A DNA stretch of 64,000 nt from Roridomyces roridus (taxonomy: Eukaryota > Basidiomycota > Agaricomycetes > Agaricales > Mycenaceae): assembly GCA_029378245.1 (NCBI GenBank), contig JARKIF010000002.1, positions 186,001-250,000 on the forward strand, read 5' to 3'. The translations under genes were made by a program, and so were the position numbers. This document shows, piece after piece, positions 22,296 through 32,594 of this stretch; position 1 is the stretch's first letter; every line of letters starts with the position of its first letter. The notes beneath the pieces are model-generated. The model worked only from the letters and a program-made list of their open reading frames with translations, made no database searches and had not been told where the DNA came from.

Positions 22296-22520
22296 TCCCT
22301 CCTCTTCTCTCAGTTTCGGGCGGTATATACTACATACGCACTTCATAATATTCTCTAGTTGGACAAAATGTAGCCCTAGTTCATTTTCATTTGCCCACCT
22401 GAATTCGAGCAACTTCATAATACATGCAAGCGCTTCGTATGCCGCATTTCCTGTTATGGCCTTTGGCGTTTTGGCTCAATCGGGGACAATTCCGATCAAA
22501 TCACGTTGCTTCTCACCACC

Positions 22521-24044
22521 ATGAGCGATGCCTTGAACTCGCCCTTCGCGGCCCATCTTGACACCAATTTCGTTCCGTCCGACGCCGAGTGCGACCAGAT
22601 TCGCGCGGATCTCGCCCCCCTTTTGGTCCAGCTCGAGTTGCTCAACGAGCGCATCCGCGAGCTTTTTGCCGAGCGCGACAAGGTCCAGACCTACATCGAC
22701 TCTCATGTGGCCCTCATTTCTTATCCCCGCCGACTCCCTATCGATTTATTTCGCGAAATATTTGTGGCTTGTCTTCCCACCGGCCGGAATGCCGTCATGA
22801 GTGCCCTGGAGGCACCACTGCTCGTCTCCCGCATTTGCAGCGAGTGGAGGGCCATTGCGCTTACAACGCCGAGTCTTTGGGATTCTCTCCACGTTCCGGC
22901 GGACTTCATCCTGAAGCGCCCGGAGCAGAGGATCCCGGCCATTCCTCGCTGGCTACAGCTTTCGGGGGCGCTCCCGCTATCCCTTTCCTTCGAGTTCCTC
23001 GATACGTCGAGACCAAGGACGTTCGAGGACTTCGAGACCCTATGCGTGCTCATAGATCGTCTCGTCGAATCAACAAGTCGATGGGAGCGTATAGTGTTTC
23101 GGAATTTCGCGACCACAGTACCCAGCGGATTTGCTAACGCGGAAGCCTCGCTCTTAAAATCGTTCACAGGCGAGGGAGTGACAATCTCAGTACTCCGCCA
23201 ACTTGACGGGCTGTTGCGAACGTCAAGCCTACGCACATTAATCCTCCACATGGACACGCTACAACCTGCACTTGGCGCCTCGTCTTTACTTGATTTGCCC
23301 TGTCATTGGGCGAACCTCACGCATATTACTCTCAAACCCAGTCAATCCCACGGGGGACTACCGCCCGGCGGAGTTGTGACACTGCTTGAGAGATGCCCCT
23401 GGCTTGTATCCTTCCATGTTAAAGCGAACGATACCCAGAACTGGGATCAGTATGCACGGCCGAAACAAATCCCCCTCCCATCACTCGAATCACTCATCCT
23501 CTTCGAACCCCAAGCTTTGGACCTACAATCTGTGATCCACCTGCTGGACGCCCTCTGCGCACCAAAACTGCATCAGCTTCACATCCCCACCAACCCCTTG
23601 TTAGCGGAGCTTCACCGTTGGCAATGTCAATTTATGCTAAACCTCGGAACTCCCTCCCCACTCGAAGATCTCCTTATCTCCCTGCCTTCATATACAGCAT
23701 CGATGATCCTGGAAACTCTTGGATTTCTCTCCAACCTCACAACACTTGCGATCTTGACGCGTACGGAGTGGGGGTGGGGTTGGGGACCGGGTCCAGTCTC
23801 AAATGACAAAATTGAATCCTGCTCACCTGAACGCCTTCTCGAGCTTCTGACTCCCAGCCCTAGGATGGGCATCTGCCTAAGCTGCAGAGTCTCGAGCTCG
23901 GCGAATGTGGTTCCGTCTTCAGAGAAACGCTGGAACAGTTTATTTGGGGACGGATTGATATTCAAGTCGGGTTCCGACGCCTGGCTATTTTCCGTGATGG
24001 GCAGAACAGGGAGCTGTCGCAGGAGTTCTCGCCTGACGAGATAG
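22521..24044 (+). CDS. F-box protein (family II) with C-terminal frameshift
   Basis: The start MSDALNSPF at 22521 matches the family II paralogues at 61137 and 59211. A coiled coil (QLELLNERIRELFAERDKVQTYIDSH) precedes the F-box (RLPIDLFREIF, ICSEWRAIALTTPSLWDSL). The frame is open for 507 residues. Alignment with the gene at 59500-61137 shows a one-base deletion near 23876, where tgcctaagctgcag replaces tgcccgaagctgcag. The last 50 or so codons are therefore read in the wrong frame. The ancestral frame continues openly to a stop at 24167-24169 (ending DWFDEQ). It is a young pseudogene or a C-terminally altered protein. Confidence 0.75.
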   Translation: MSDALNSPFAAHLDTNFVPSDAECDQIRADLAPLLVQLELLNERIRELFAERDKVQTYIDSHVALISYPRRLPIDLFREIFVACLPTGRNAVMSALEAPLLVSRICSEWRAIALTTPSLWDSLHVPADFILKRPEQRIPAIPRWLQLSGALPLSLSFEFLDTSRPRTFEDFETLCVLIDRLVESTSRWERIVFRNFATTVPSGFANAEASLLKSFTGEGVTISVLRQLDGLLRTSSLRTLILHMDTLQPALGASSLLDLPCHWANLTHITLKPSQSHGGLPPGGVVTLLERCPWLVSFHVKANDTQNWDQYARPKQIPLPSLESLILFEPQALDLQSVIHLLDALCAPKLHQLHIPTNPLLAELHRWQCQFMLNLGTPSPLEDLLISLPSYTASMILETLGFLSNLTTLAILTRTEWGWGWGPGPVSNDKIESCSPERLLELLTPSPRMGICLSCRVSSSANVVPSSEKRWNSLFGDGLIFKSGSDAWLFSVMGRTGSCRRSSRLTR

Positions 24045-24169
24045 AAATGTTCCGAACCCAGGGAGTTAAACTTTCCTTGCCTATCTCCCGATCAAACTGG
24101 GGTGAACCTCGTTCAACTCCGTGGACAGGTCTGGCCGAGACGGCGCAAGATTGGTTCGATGAGCAGTAG

Positions 24170-25089
24170 TGAAATCATATACTTATGTACTCTTGGTTCG
24201 CAAACTTGAAAATTAGTGTCGTTTTCGATGGATGTACGAATTAAAAAATGGGATTCTCAGATGACCCGCCGGAACTGGGTAAAAGTTCATATGGCGACAG
24301 AATAGATTCGTCGATATCCACAGCACCTAGACTGCAAGCTGCGAGACGAATTGCATCCAGCCATATCACGGTTCTTGAGATCGAGGCCTCGACAGACCGT
24401 GGAGCCCGAGTTATGCAAAGTCAGAACTGCGAGCGCATAGATGCTCACCATTCCATAAGCCAGCACACGTATGAAAGTAAAGACAATCTCCCCGAGTACC
24501 GCGGAGCCGGGAGCAGCTCTTGACTCGACCCGAGTTCTTCACCCCACTTCATTGAATTGCCCCTAAGTATCGATGGCAACTACGTTCTCTTCCTTTCACA
24601 CGGAAGGGCGTGGAAGCTCCGGGCACCACCGGGGATCGATATCACGACAGTCCGTGGGCGCGCGCGCTAATCTTGAAAGAGGCCCCTATCACACGACGTT
24701 CGCGCGCTCCACTTTACAACAATTCGTCGTTGAAAACCATCAACAGCGGGCGACACATTAGGCACCCCTAGCAAGGCACACTACTATGCTATGCTGGCCG
24801 ACACTAACCACTCTCACTGTTATGAAACCTCGGCGTCGAACAACTTAGATTCAGGCATCTATGGTAGTGTACGAGAATGGCTAGTGGGACACATGCCCAA
24901 CACATGCCAGCATAGGAGTTAAGTAGGTAACACATGTAGGGAGCAATACAGCAGTGCCAACAAGTCGTCGTATAATATACAGCAGCAGTAAGTTGTCCGA
25001 CCCAAAGAGGATTTGAAATAGTCCGTGAATCAAGAGAAGGGGCGTTAAAAGTCGTAAAAACAACACTCAATAGGTCCTCGACATAACAA
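24170..25089. other. Gene-poor spacer
   Basis: Short frames are present but none is convincing. It includes the 3' flanks of the F-box gene and of the HMG-box gene. Confidence 0.35.
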
Positions 25090-26886
25090 TCATGCATGGG
25101 AACGAACGTGGTGGTGCGGTCCTTCGTCAGTCTCAAAGCCGTCGCTTTCGCTCTCCGACTCGAGCGTGATCACGGGGAAGGAGGGGCTGCCGGGCAGGAT
25201 GCTGAAATTGATACTCGACGCATAGCCGACCGTGCCGTCCTCGTAGAGTCTCCGCGCGGTTTCATATTCCATCTTTTCTTGCTCGGCCTGGGCCAAGAAT
25301 GGCTGTACGTGGAATCTGTCAGAAGGACACGCCACGGAGAAAAGCAATTACAGGTTCAGTACCTTCCGCTCATCGTCCGTCATGGAACGCCACTTGGCCG
25401 CTGCAAGAACACTTTGCTTGGTGGTCTCGGTTTCGTCACCGAGGATCTCGCGAACAAGCTCGGGATTCGCGCGAATCCACTGCAAGAACATGAAATACGC
25501 GCTCAAAGGCCTCTTGGGCGCGTTGGGGTCTTTGATATTGTTCTTGCGTGACTTGCCCGCCTTGCGCTGCGCCGAGCGGAAGGCGTTCTCGCGCCTGATA
25601 TCCTCCGGAGTAAGCGTGCGCATGTAGGCATTCAGCTCACGCTTCCGAATGTCCTTGGCCGCCTGAGAACGACGCTTGTAGGGCTAAAGATTAATGGGAA
25701 TAAGTATGGTCCATGACGTCAAAAAATTGGAAAGCACCTCTTTCTCCTCCTCGCTGAGAGAAGCATACTCCTGAGCAGCCTCCTTGGCGGCCTGGGCCAC
25801 ATTCAGCTTGCGTGTGCTGGAGGCCCGCTGACGCTGGATCCAGTCCGCGAAATACAGTTGCCATGCAGACGGCGCCAACTTTGGGGGTCGCAGCATCGAT
25901 TTCTGGGGTGCTGTGGTGAGGTCATGACTTAGAAGACTGCCCAGAAATTAAAAGATACCAGGACACGTCCGACTCCCATGAGCCTTATCCGGACACTCAC
26001 TTTCCTCCGGCCCAGGAATCGGTTTCTTTCGCCTGATCGTGGCGTCTCTGTCATCCGACGAGCCAACTGACTCTGCGCGTCGAGTGCTGCACGATCGGAT
26101 CGTGTTCTGCCCCATTGGGGCAACCGAAGGTGCGAATGGTTGCTGCCTCGAGGACAAAGAATTTCGGCGTGCACGATGGGAGTCTGAAAGCGGAGAGTGA
26201 CGTGCGATTGAACGAGGAGATGGAGAGGTTCTGAGGTGGCGCGTGCCAGTCGATTCCCATAGGTGGACAGCCCAGGCCGGGGTCTGGGTCTCGTGAGGTG
26301 ACACGGAGTCAATCTGCTGGTTTGGAACCGTGTAATGGTCCTCGAACGATGACGATGGTGAATGTGAGCTCGGCAAAGGCAGCGCGGCGGCGAACGCTGC
26401 GGGTGACAAGGATTGCGGTGCGAACGGGGAACCGTCGGAGAAGGCGACGAAGGGAGGGGATTGCGGGCCGCAGGGAATGGGTATGTGTGAAGAGGGAGAT
26501 GACAACGAAGACTCGTCGGTATCGTTGGCCGACCAATAGTTCAGGTACAAGTTCTCGAGCCGGAGGAGACTTCCTCGGTCAATGTGCTCGGGATTATACA
26601 GGCCGTCGGAAGAGTAGGAGGGCGATGACGAGAGCTCGTAGGCTGGGCTGAAATGAGGTAGAGGGATGAAGGGCTCGATGTCGTCCATAAACTCCCCAGC
26701 AGAGTCGTATCCGGGGGATATGTAAGACGGGTACGACGTGAACTCGGAGTCGAACTCGAAAAGCATCGGCTCGTCGGCGTCGAACCGCGGATGGTCGTCA
26801 AAGTTGAGATAGGACATAAAATCCTTCACGGACACGTCAGAGTGCGCGTCTTGGAAGAGACGGTCCCTTACAAGTGTGCAGGACAT
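25090..26886 (-). CDS. Two-HMG-box DNA-binding protein
   Basis: Four exons (26001-26886, 25738-25910, 25363-25683, 25090-25302) encode 530 residues. Residues 1-295 are acidic and Ser/Pro/Tyr-rich, like an activation domain. The first HMG box begins near residue 302 (PKLAPSAWQLYFADWIQRQ, through the next splice to PYKRRSQAAKDIRKR). The second begins with DPNAPKRPLSAYFMFLQW and continues across the last intron (DDERK to PFLAQAEQEKMEYE). The tail is acidic (ESESESDGFETDEG). Introns fall at equivalent points of the two boxes, which suggests internal duplication. Likely roles are nuclear regulator or chromatin protein; no mitochondrial presequence is apparent. Confidence 0.88.
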
Positions 26887-27435
26887 GAAACGAGGAGGAG
26901 GATGGTGGAGTGGTGGAGTCGGCAGCTGCTACTTGTATAGCGTGCGAGCAGCAACGGGAGAGCGGCGGAGGAAAGCAAGAGGTGGAATGGCAGACCTGCG
27001 GAGGGTCTGCTTAAGAGGCATTCGCAATCGCGGTACTCCCATTCTTGGCTCGGACCTTCCTGACTCGGAGCGAAGCAGCAGTAGAAAGAGTGCCGGTAGT
27101 CCGCGTTGACAAGAAAATCCGGATGTCTCCACCCAATTCCGATGTTTTACGCGACGGTGGAGGGGTCCGGAGTCAGGAAGCTCAGGAGGGCTCCCAGTCA
27201 CCCTAGCTGCTGTGCGACCGAGATGGATGGGAGCCTTGTGCAGCAAAATGGAAGCAAAAAAAGAGAGGTCAAAAAATCAGAAGATCTGTGCGTCATTGAC
27301 AGGAAGGAATTGGGAAGGAAGGAAGAAAGGAAGTTCACGGCAATCAGTGGACTCGTGAACCCGGCAAGAACCCGGTCACGAAGACTAGCGAGTACTGTCA
27401 CAACAGATGCAGCGGCTCCAGCCTCCCACGGTGAT
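26887..27435. other. Upstream region of the HMG-box gene
   Basis: I see no convincing gene. It is expected to hold the promoter and 5' leader of the HMG-box gene. Confidence 0.35.
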
Positions 27436-27590
27436 GTCACACCGGAAAAGGAAAAACCTCCCCTAGGCTGAAAATGCAGCAGAAACTTGCACGTGACTGG
27501 GGAATAACCTTATATGGAAGGTCTTGGTCACGTGCTAAGTTTCTGCTGCATTTTCAGCCTAGGGAGTATTTTCCCTTTCCCGGTGTGTGT
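27436..27590. repeat. Large imperfect hairpin (about 60-bp arms) at a pseudogene edge
   Basis: The arms at 27436-27499 and 27525-27590 are near-perfect reverse complements. The inner part is CCTAGGCTGAAAATGCAGCA with AGAAACTT, and the outer part is ACACCGGAAAAGGAAAAA-like. The loop is about 25 bp, and each arm holds CACGTG. Protein homology of the adjacent F-box-like fragment stops exactly where the right arm begins. It may be a foldback or MITE element or a chromosomal breakpoint scar. I see no target duplication. Confidence 0.7.
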
Positions 27591-27960
27591 TGCGGATCGA
27601 GAGTTCTTTGAGGTTGACGCTGCAATGACGCATTTGTCAAGGGCGCGCGCTAGCTTCGCCGGGTTGGAAGACAATGCAATGTCGCACTTGACTCTTGAGG
27701 GCCAATTTGAGTGCGTGGACTGGATGTCAAGATATCGCGAGGCACCAGGATTCCGACTGCTTTGAACCGCCTCCGAGAGGTCAACGACGCGGTAGATCAA
27801 GCGCTGAACTTGCTCCAGGAAGAGGCGCGAGACTCGGCACATTGCGAGAAGGTCCCCTTTCTGTGCTGACCGTCGCATATCAGCACAGATATCAGAGGTG
27901 GAGAAAATCCGAGAGTTTCGGCTGCGGGATGCGCGCGGCAGCTTTTGAGTATTTCCGGAC
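27591..27960 (-). pseudogene. Truncated F-box-like fragment (L family, L0)
   Basis: The minus strand reads DICADM, KGDLLAMCRVS, QVQRLIYRVVDLSE and LSSNPAKLARALDKCV, matching residues of about 25-120 of the L genes at 28306, 53132 and 54686. The fragment lacks everything after KCVNLKELS. It is cut off by the hairpin at 27436-27590. It lies in tandem behind L1 on the same strand, so it is a dead tandem copy. Confidence 0.7.
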
Positions 27961-28305
27961 AGTCGAGGCAGAGCTCGGCTTACCTAGATTATGTCTCGCC
28001 TGAGTCACCGTAGCCAAGTCGGGGCAGGTGGTGGAAGTAGAAAGGAGTTTTCCATTTTGATCCGAGTCCGAATCTTGACTTATATCTCCACCGATTGAGG
28101 GACGGTTCTTGGAATTAGAGATCAAGGCAATTTGCACCTCTTCCAACTTAGTACAAGCTCCTGCCAGTGAAGGCAAAAACAGGATCGGGCTTGCCACGTT
28201 CTTTACAAATTCGTTAGTATACACGTACTTACATCGAGAAGTTATACAGGTACTTACATCGAGAATCGAATCATATAGGGAAAATATCTCCTTAGCGCCT
28301 CCCTT
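27961..28305. other. Spacer between L0 and L1
   Basis: It includes a degraded first intron and exon region of L0 and a short direct repeat of ACTTACATCGAGAA at about 28227-28265. No gene is seen. Confidence 0.4.
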
Positions 28306-29593
28306 CTACATCATGGAGATTTTACTCAAATCGAACTCCGTCGGATGCTCCACCTGAAGTTGAATCACCTCCTCCGGACCGCTGCGTGTCACGGTGCACA
28401 CCACATGGCTGGTATCATCTTCCAGCTCGTGTGAAAAGGTCGCCCGATGCAATGTCCGCCCTGCATGCATCGTCGCACGGCCGAGTACCTCCAAGTCTCC
28501 AGGATCGCAGAGGTCATAAGTATCACCAGAGTTTTGGTCGAAGAATGTAGTGATTCTAAATGAGTGGAAGAAGAAGGTTTCGAGACGTGTGAAGCCTGCG
28601 AGAGCTGCGATGGGGCTGTCCAGTTCCTGAGTAGACTTGATTGACGTCAGCTTGGACGTCCGTGGATGATTGAACTATGGGTGTACGCACCAAATACATG
28701 TTTGGTTTTTCAATGAAACCGAAATGGAGCAAGCTGGGCACGGCGAGCGCAACGGTTGTGAATACCGCGTAAATCTGAGAAGCATCATGGAAATAACATT
28801 GCGCGAGGTTGAGTGTGGTGAGTGTGGGGGAATATTGGCTGAGAACGGCTACCAGGCGATCAAGCATGGAGAAGGGCATGAAAACCTCGATGCGTTCTAG
28901 AGGCCGTTCCTCCGGAAGAGTTTTTAGGTCGTCCACTTTTAAACTAATCAAGTTCGGTAATTGGTCGTCGTGGCACGGAAATTTTTCTCCGTAGTTGGGG
29001 AGTGCGAGGCTGCGAATATCCGACTGGAGACTCCAGAATTGGGACAACATCGAGATTTTGAAGAAATCGTTGTCAAATTTATGGAGTCGAAATTTGCAGG
29101 TATTGAGGATCCATGTTTGTATGGACCGGCGATGCTCCATGTTAAACTGGTCGAAACCCGGGGTGGTATTGCGGACCGAAAGTTCTTTGAGGTTGACGCA
29201 TTTAGCGAGGGCGCGCGCCAGCTTAGCGGGGTTGGAAGTCAATTCCATCGCGCAATCGAGGGCCAATTTGAGCGTGTGCACTCTTTCCGCGAGGTGCGAA
29301 CGACGAGTCACAGTATTGGACCAAGATTCCAACCGCTTTGGACCGCATTGGGAGAGGTCGATAACGCGGTAGATCATGTGCTGGACTTGGTCTCGGAAGA
29401 GGGGCGAGACTCGACAGATTGAGAGGAGGTCGCGTTTATGCGCAAGCCCAATTTCCTCGTATATCAGAGCACAGATTTCGGGAGGAAGTGGAAGAGGTCT
29501 CCGTTTCGGCTTTCGAGGTGCACAGCGAGACTATCGGATTTTGGCTACTCCAGGCTCGGAGAGGAGTGATGATAGGGCTCAGCTTACCTGCAT
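28306..29593 (-). CDS. F-box-like protein L1 (family IV)
   Basis: Exons 29588-29593, 28691-29530 and 28306-28626 encode 388 residues. The first exon is only ATG CAG, and its boundary is supported by the same arrangement (ATG AAG then intron) in L2 and L3. The protein begins with a basic stretch (APRKPKRR). An F-box-like region follows (LPPEICALIYEEIG, LLSICRVSPLFRDQVQHMIYRVIDL), then a leucine-rich body (NLKELSV, LPNLISLKV, LTTLNLAQC) and the tail EHPTEFDLSKISMM. It is divergent from the adjacent DOPA dioxygenase gene with only about 135 bp between start codons. It belongs to the left arm of the inverted duplication. Confidence 0.8.
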
Positions 29594-29728
29594 CCTTGAC
29601 TCTGAGCTTCCTGGCAGTGGGGAGAGTTTTCCAAGGCAGCCGTGAATCGTGATGGTGGAAGACAAGAGGAATTCGAACTCCGTCTGATCGGACCAATCTT
29701 TGACCAATCTTTGACACAAACGTCCACC
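29594..29728. promoter_or_regulatory. Shared divergent promoter, L1 / DODA 1
   Basis: Only 135 bp separate the L1 start codon (29593, minus) and the DODA 1 start codon (29729, plus). The segment containing AAAGATTGGTCAAAGATTGG is kept almost exactly in the right-arm copy at 52984-53131. The arrangement implies a compact bidirectional promoter; there is no experimental support. Confidence 0.5.
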
Positions 29729-30648
29729 ATGACGTCCAAACTCCCCACCGATTTGAAGACGGTGCTTGAATCCGAGATCAAGTTAGCTAGCACGTCTTTT
29801 TCGGGCCTTTCTCTGACTAGGATACGCACGCAGAGAGTGGCATTTTCGTACGTTAAACGGCCTCAACTGTCTCTTTTTAAACCTTTTGACGACGCGCGTC
29901 AGACATCTACTTCCACCAAAACAACGCCGAGGAGCAACACGCAGCGTTAGAGCTTCGAGATGCGGTGCTTAGACTGCGACGCGACGGGGCTTTCATAGCT
30001 GTTCCATCGTTCAAGGTTCAAAGCTTGCGCTCAATTCCAGCCGAATCTCATCGCTTTACTACGCCAGGTCAACACCGATCCGGTAGGCCCTCATCCAGTG
30101 GGATCGTATGAAATCTGGGTACCAGCGGAGACTTTTTCGTCCGTATTCTCCTACCTTTCTCAAAATCGGGGCACACTCAGGTGCGATTGTGAAAGAAGCC
30201 ACTCCGTGTTTCTCATTCTTCCTTTCTTCTCAAGTATCTTGGTCCATCCTTTGACGCGTGATACGGTGAGCTTACTTGGTATCTCATTTGAATCTTAATC
30301 CAACGCTTCTTGCAACAGAGAATGTATGTCACCTTGTCTCTACTACTCTTTCGTCGCCAACTTGAAACGCCCTAGGGACTACGAACAGCGCGCTGCATGG
30401 CTCGGCCCCGCATACCCCCTCGACCTATCCAAACTCCCCGCCCGAACCGAAGTACTTCCTGCAGAGTACACCAGTCTAAGTACGCTGCGCCACGTCTGCA
30501 ACGCCACATAACAGCTCATTCTATCGCAGAGGTCGGATACTCTTGCAAAGTCCCGTTCATGAATCTCGGAGATCGTGCTGCGCTCGGGTCGAATGTCGAA
30601 AAGGTGCTGCTCAGAGAACAGAACGCAGCGAGAGCACCACTCCCTTGA
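29729..30648 (+). CDS. dodA: DOPA 4,5-dioxygenase family protein, copy 1
   Basis: Eight exons: 29729-29781, 29834-29847, 29903-30015, 30068-30180, 30235-30265, 30319-30323, 30376-30479, 30530-30648. They encode 183 residues. Splicing joins EIK to EWHFHIYFHQNN, the His-rich signature of the family, through a 14-bp exon. DPVGPHPVGSYEIWV, LSILVHPLTRD, RAAWLGPAYPLDLSKLP and a conserved tail (LREQNAARAP) follow. A 5-bp exon (AGAAT) is needed to join LTRDT to DYEQRAAWLG without a gap. Fungal members cleave L-DOPA extradiol-fashion towards betalamic acid and muscaflavin pigments, as in Amanita muscaria; the substrate here is unproven. A copy lies at 52059-52983. The gene is divergent from L1. Confidence 0.88.
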
Positions 30649-30868
30649 AAAAATTCCTTATGTACTCGCTGGCTAGATTCAGTTGTAAAGCCCCGGGTAC
30701 TTGTACAAAATACGTTCATTCTTGGCCAACTGGAACCGGATTCTTCGCAAGTAGAGTAGCGACAAGATCGAGCAAGGACAACATATAGACAATAGCGGGT
30801 CATGGAGAGTAGCGAACACATCAAGTAAGGATAGCATATAGACAGCAGGGAAAGCGACATCAGCCTCG

Positions 30869-32410
30869 TCATTCATCGGTAAGGTACCCACCCGGAATCG
30901 GTGCACTCGCATACCACCCCACCTTGGCCGCCGGGTCCTCACATTGCGCGAGGTAGATTCGCAAATCAATCCTCTCGCGGCAACGCTCCACCAGCCACGG
31001 CAAGACCGCAGAGCCCGCGTGTCCCTTCAAACGGAGGGAGAAGAATGCAGCGCGTAGGACCCTCGTGGATGCTGGAGTAAGGCGCGAGACGACCATACGA
31101 TACAGCACGAGGTCCTCCAGATGCTCGCCTTGGAGGTCCAAGAGTGATATTGTATGCAGGTTGGCCAAGGGCCGCAGTGCAGGTTCGTCATCTACGTCCG
31201 GGAAGGTAAGGAAGCTGGTGATCTTGTCGCTGAGGGCTGTTTGCAGGTAGAGCTCGTTGAGCCCCGCCATCTGCGGTAGCGCGAGGAACGCCAGAATGTG
31301 GTCGTCGTTTGGGGTCTGGGCGGCATCGCGTAGGCTGAAGCGCCTGAGAACGCAGGCGGAGTAGGTAAGGAGGCGTGCGAGTGCCTGGGGGTCATCGGAA
31401 CGACGTGGGGCATTGAAGTACCGCAGGACAAGGCCCTGGAGGGATGTGAGGATGAGATTGTCGAAAAGCGGTCGAAGGTCGACTCTGTCTGCGTGCACGG
31501 TGAAGGACGAGAGGCGAGGAAGGCGGAGGCGCCCATGGGGTGGTGGCGGTACGTATCTCGTTTCTCCGTCGTACGTGCACCTGATATCGGCCTGCTGAAG
31601 AACGGAGCAGTGGCGCAGGACGTGAAGGTAGTTGTTGATCGTGCAAGGAAGCTGCTTGGCGTCGAGCACCGTGAGATTCTCCCATTGGACAAAGTTCTGC
31701 GACATGTAGGGATGGATGACCACCGATTTGACGGACGGCAAGGAGTACATGATGCGCTCCATCTCCTCGCCGTCCCGGACATCCCACTGCTTGACGCTGA
31801 GCTGGACGTGCTCCAGAAGCGGTGCGGCGTCTGCAGACTGTGGGATATCCAATAGTCCCATCTGCGTCCCATGGTAGAGGAGGAACGTGACGCGCCTCCA
31901 GCGGTCGAGGTGCATGGCGAGCACAATGAGAATCTCGTCCGTGAGATCAAACTCGAACGGATGTGCGAAGGATTGCTGGCCGGCGACGAGGGCTGCTGTT
32001 TGGCGCAGGTAAAGGGTCAGCGGAGAAGTGCGTGACCGCTCAAGCCACAGCTCGACCATGGAAATATGCGCGTCTTGAGGCCGATCGACCCAAATGGTCG
32101 ACCAGAGGGAGGGAGTGGATAAAGAGACCGTGCGCCATCGACTGCTCACATGAGAGAGCGTCAACGGCTCCAGAGAAAGGCGCGGTGGATCGAGCGTCGA
32201 CTGGAACCCGTCGGTGGGTAGGCACCACAAGAAAATCTCCCCAAGGACTTCTGGAGAGAGCTTCGAGATGGGGCAAGGATTTGTGCCGAAAATCAAGTGA
32301 CGGCCTGCATTCCACAATTTTACGGGAAGAGCGCGTAGCTCTACCTACCAGCATACGTTAGCACTTGAGCCAGCGCGAAAAATAGCATCTCATACCTGTG
32401 TGTCAAGCAT
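30869..32410 (-). CDS. F-box protein A (family III), left arm
   Basis: Exon 1 (32396-32410, MLDTQ) and exon 2 (30869-32344) with a 51-bp intron give 496 residues. The right-arm copy keeps the same tiny first exon, which supports the start. The F-box is ISKLSPEVLGEIFLWCLP followed by TLSHVSSRWRTVSLSTPSLWS. The leucine-rich body contains LDAKQLPCTINNYLHVLRHC. The gene is divergent from F-box B, with 184 bp between the start codons. It appears intact, unlike its right-arm twin. Confidence 0.87.
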
Positions 32411-32594
32411 CCCGGTGGAGAGATGCGGGGACGGACAAGACGGAGAACGTCGACGTGGGAAGTCCCAGACATCCTAAATTGAATCAAGGGCATCATCTAG
32501 CGATAGAACAAGGTCGTTATGGGCTTTGAGTCGAATACAAGGTGATGGAAGAGAACAAGGAGCTTGCTATCAACAAACCTTGTCCTCCGCTTTC
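32411..32594. promoter_or_regulatory. Shared divergent promoter, F-box A / F-box B
   Basis: 184 bp separate the two start codons. The corresponding right-arm interval (50123-50329) keeps the arrangement, with repeated ACAAGG or CCTTGT words in both. The bidirectional promoter is inferred from spacing and conservation. Confidence 0.45.

Noticed and set aside
25096..25551. Long plus-strand frame opposite the HMG-box gene
   Set aside because: It is the antisense shadow of exons 3-4, where the minus strand carries an unmistakable HMG box and clean splice sites.
25090..26886. HMG-box gene as a mating-type determinant
   Set aside because: Mating-type HMG proteins carry one box. This one has two, with no neighbouring mating-type or homeodomain genes in the window.
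29729..30511. Simpler DODA model ending at the TAA at 30509-30511
   Set aside because: It would lose the conserved C-terminal tail. A 50-bp intron (30480-30529) joins to LKVGYS and to the family tail ending AARAPLP.
31192..31950. 252-codon minus-strand frame rich in Ser, Arg and Thr
   Set aside because: It is an out-of-frame shadow within F-box A, whose own frame is intact and homologous to its twin.
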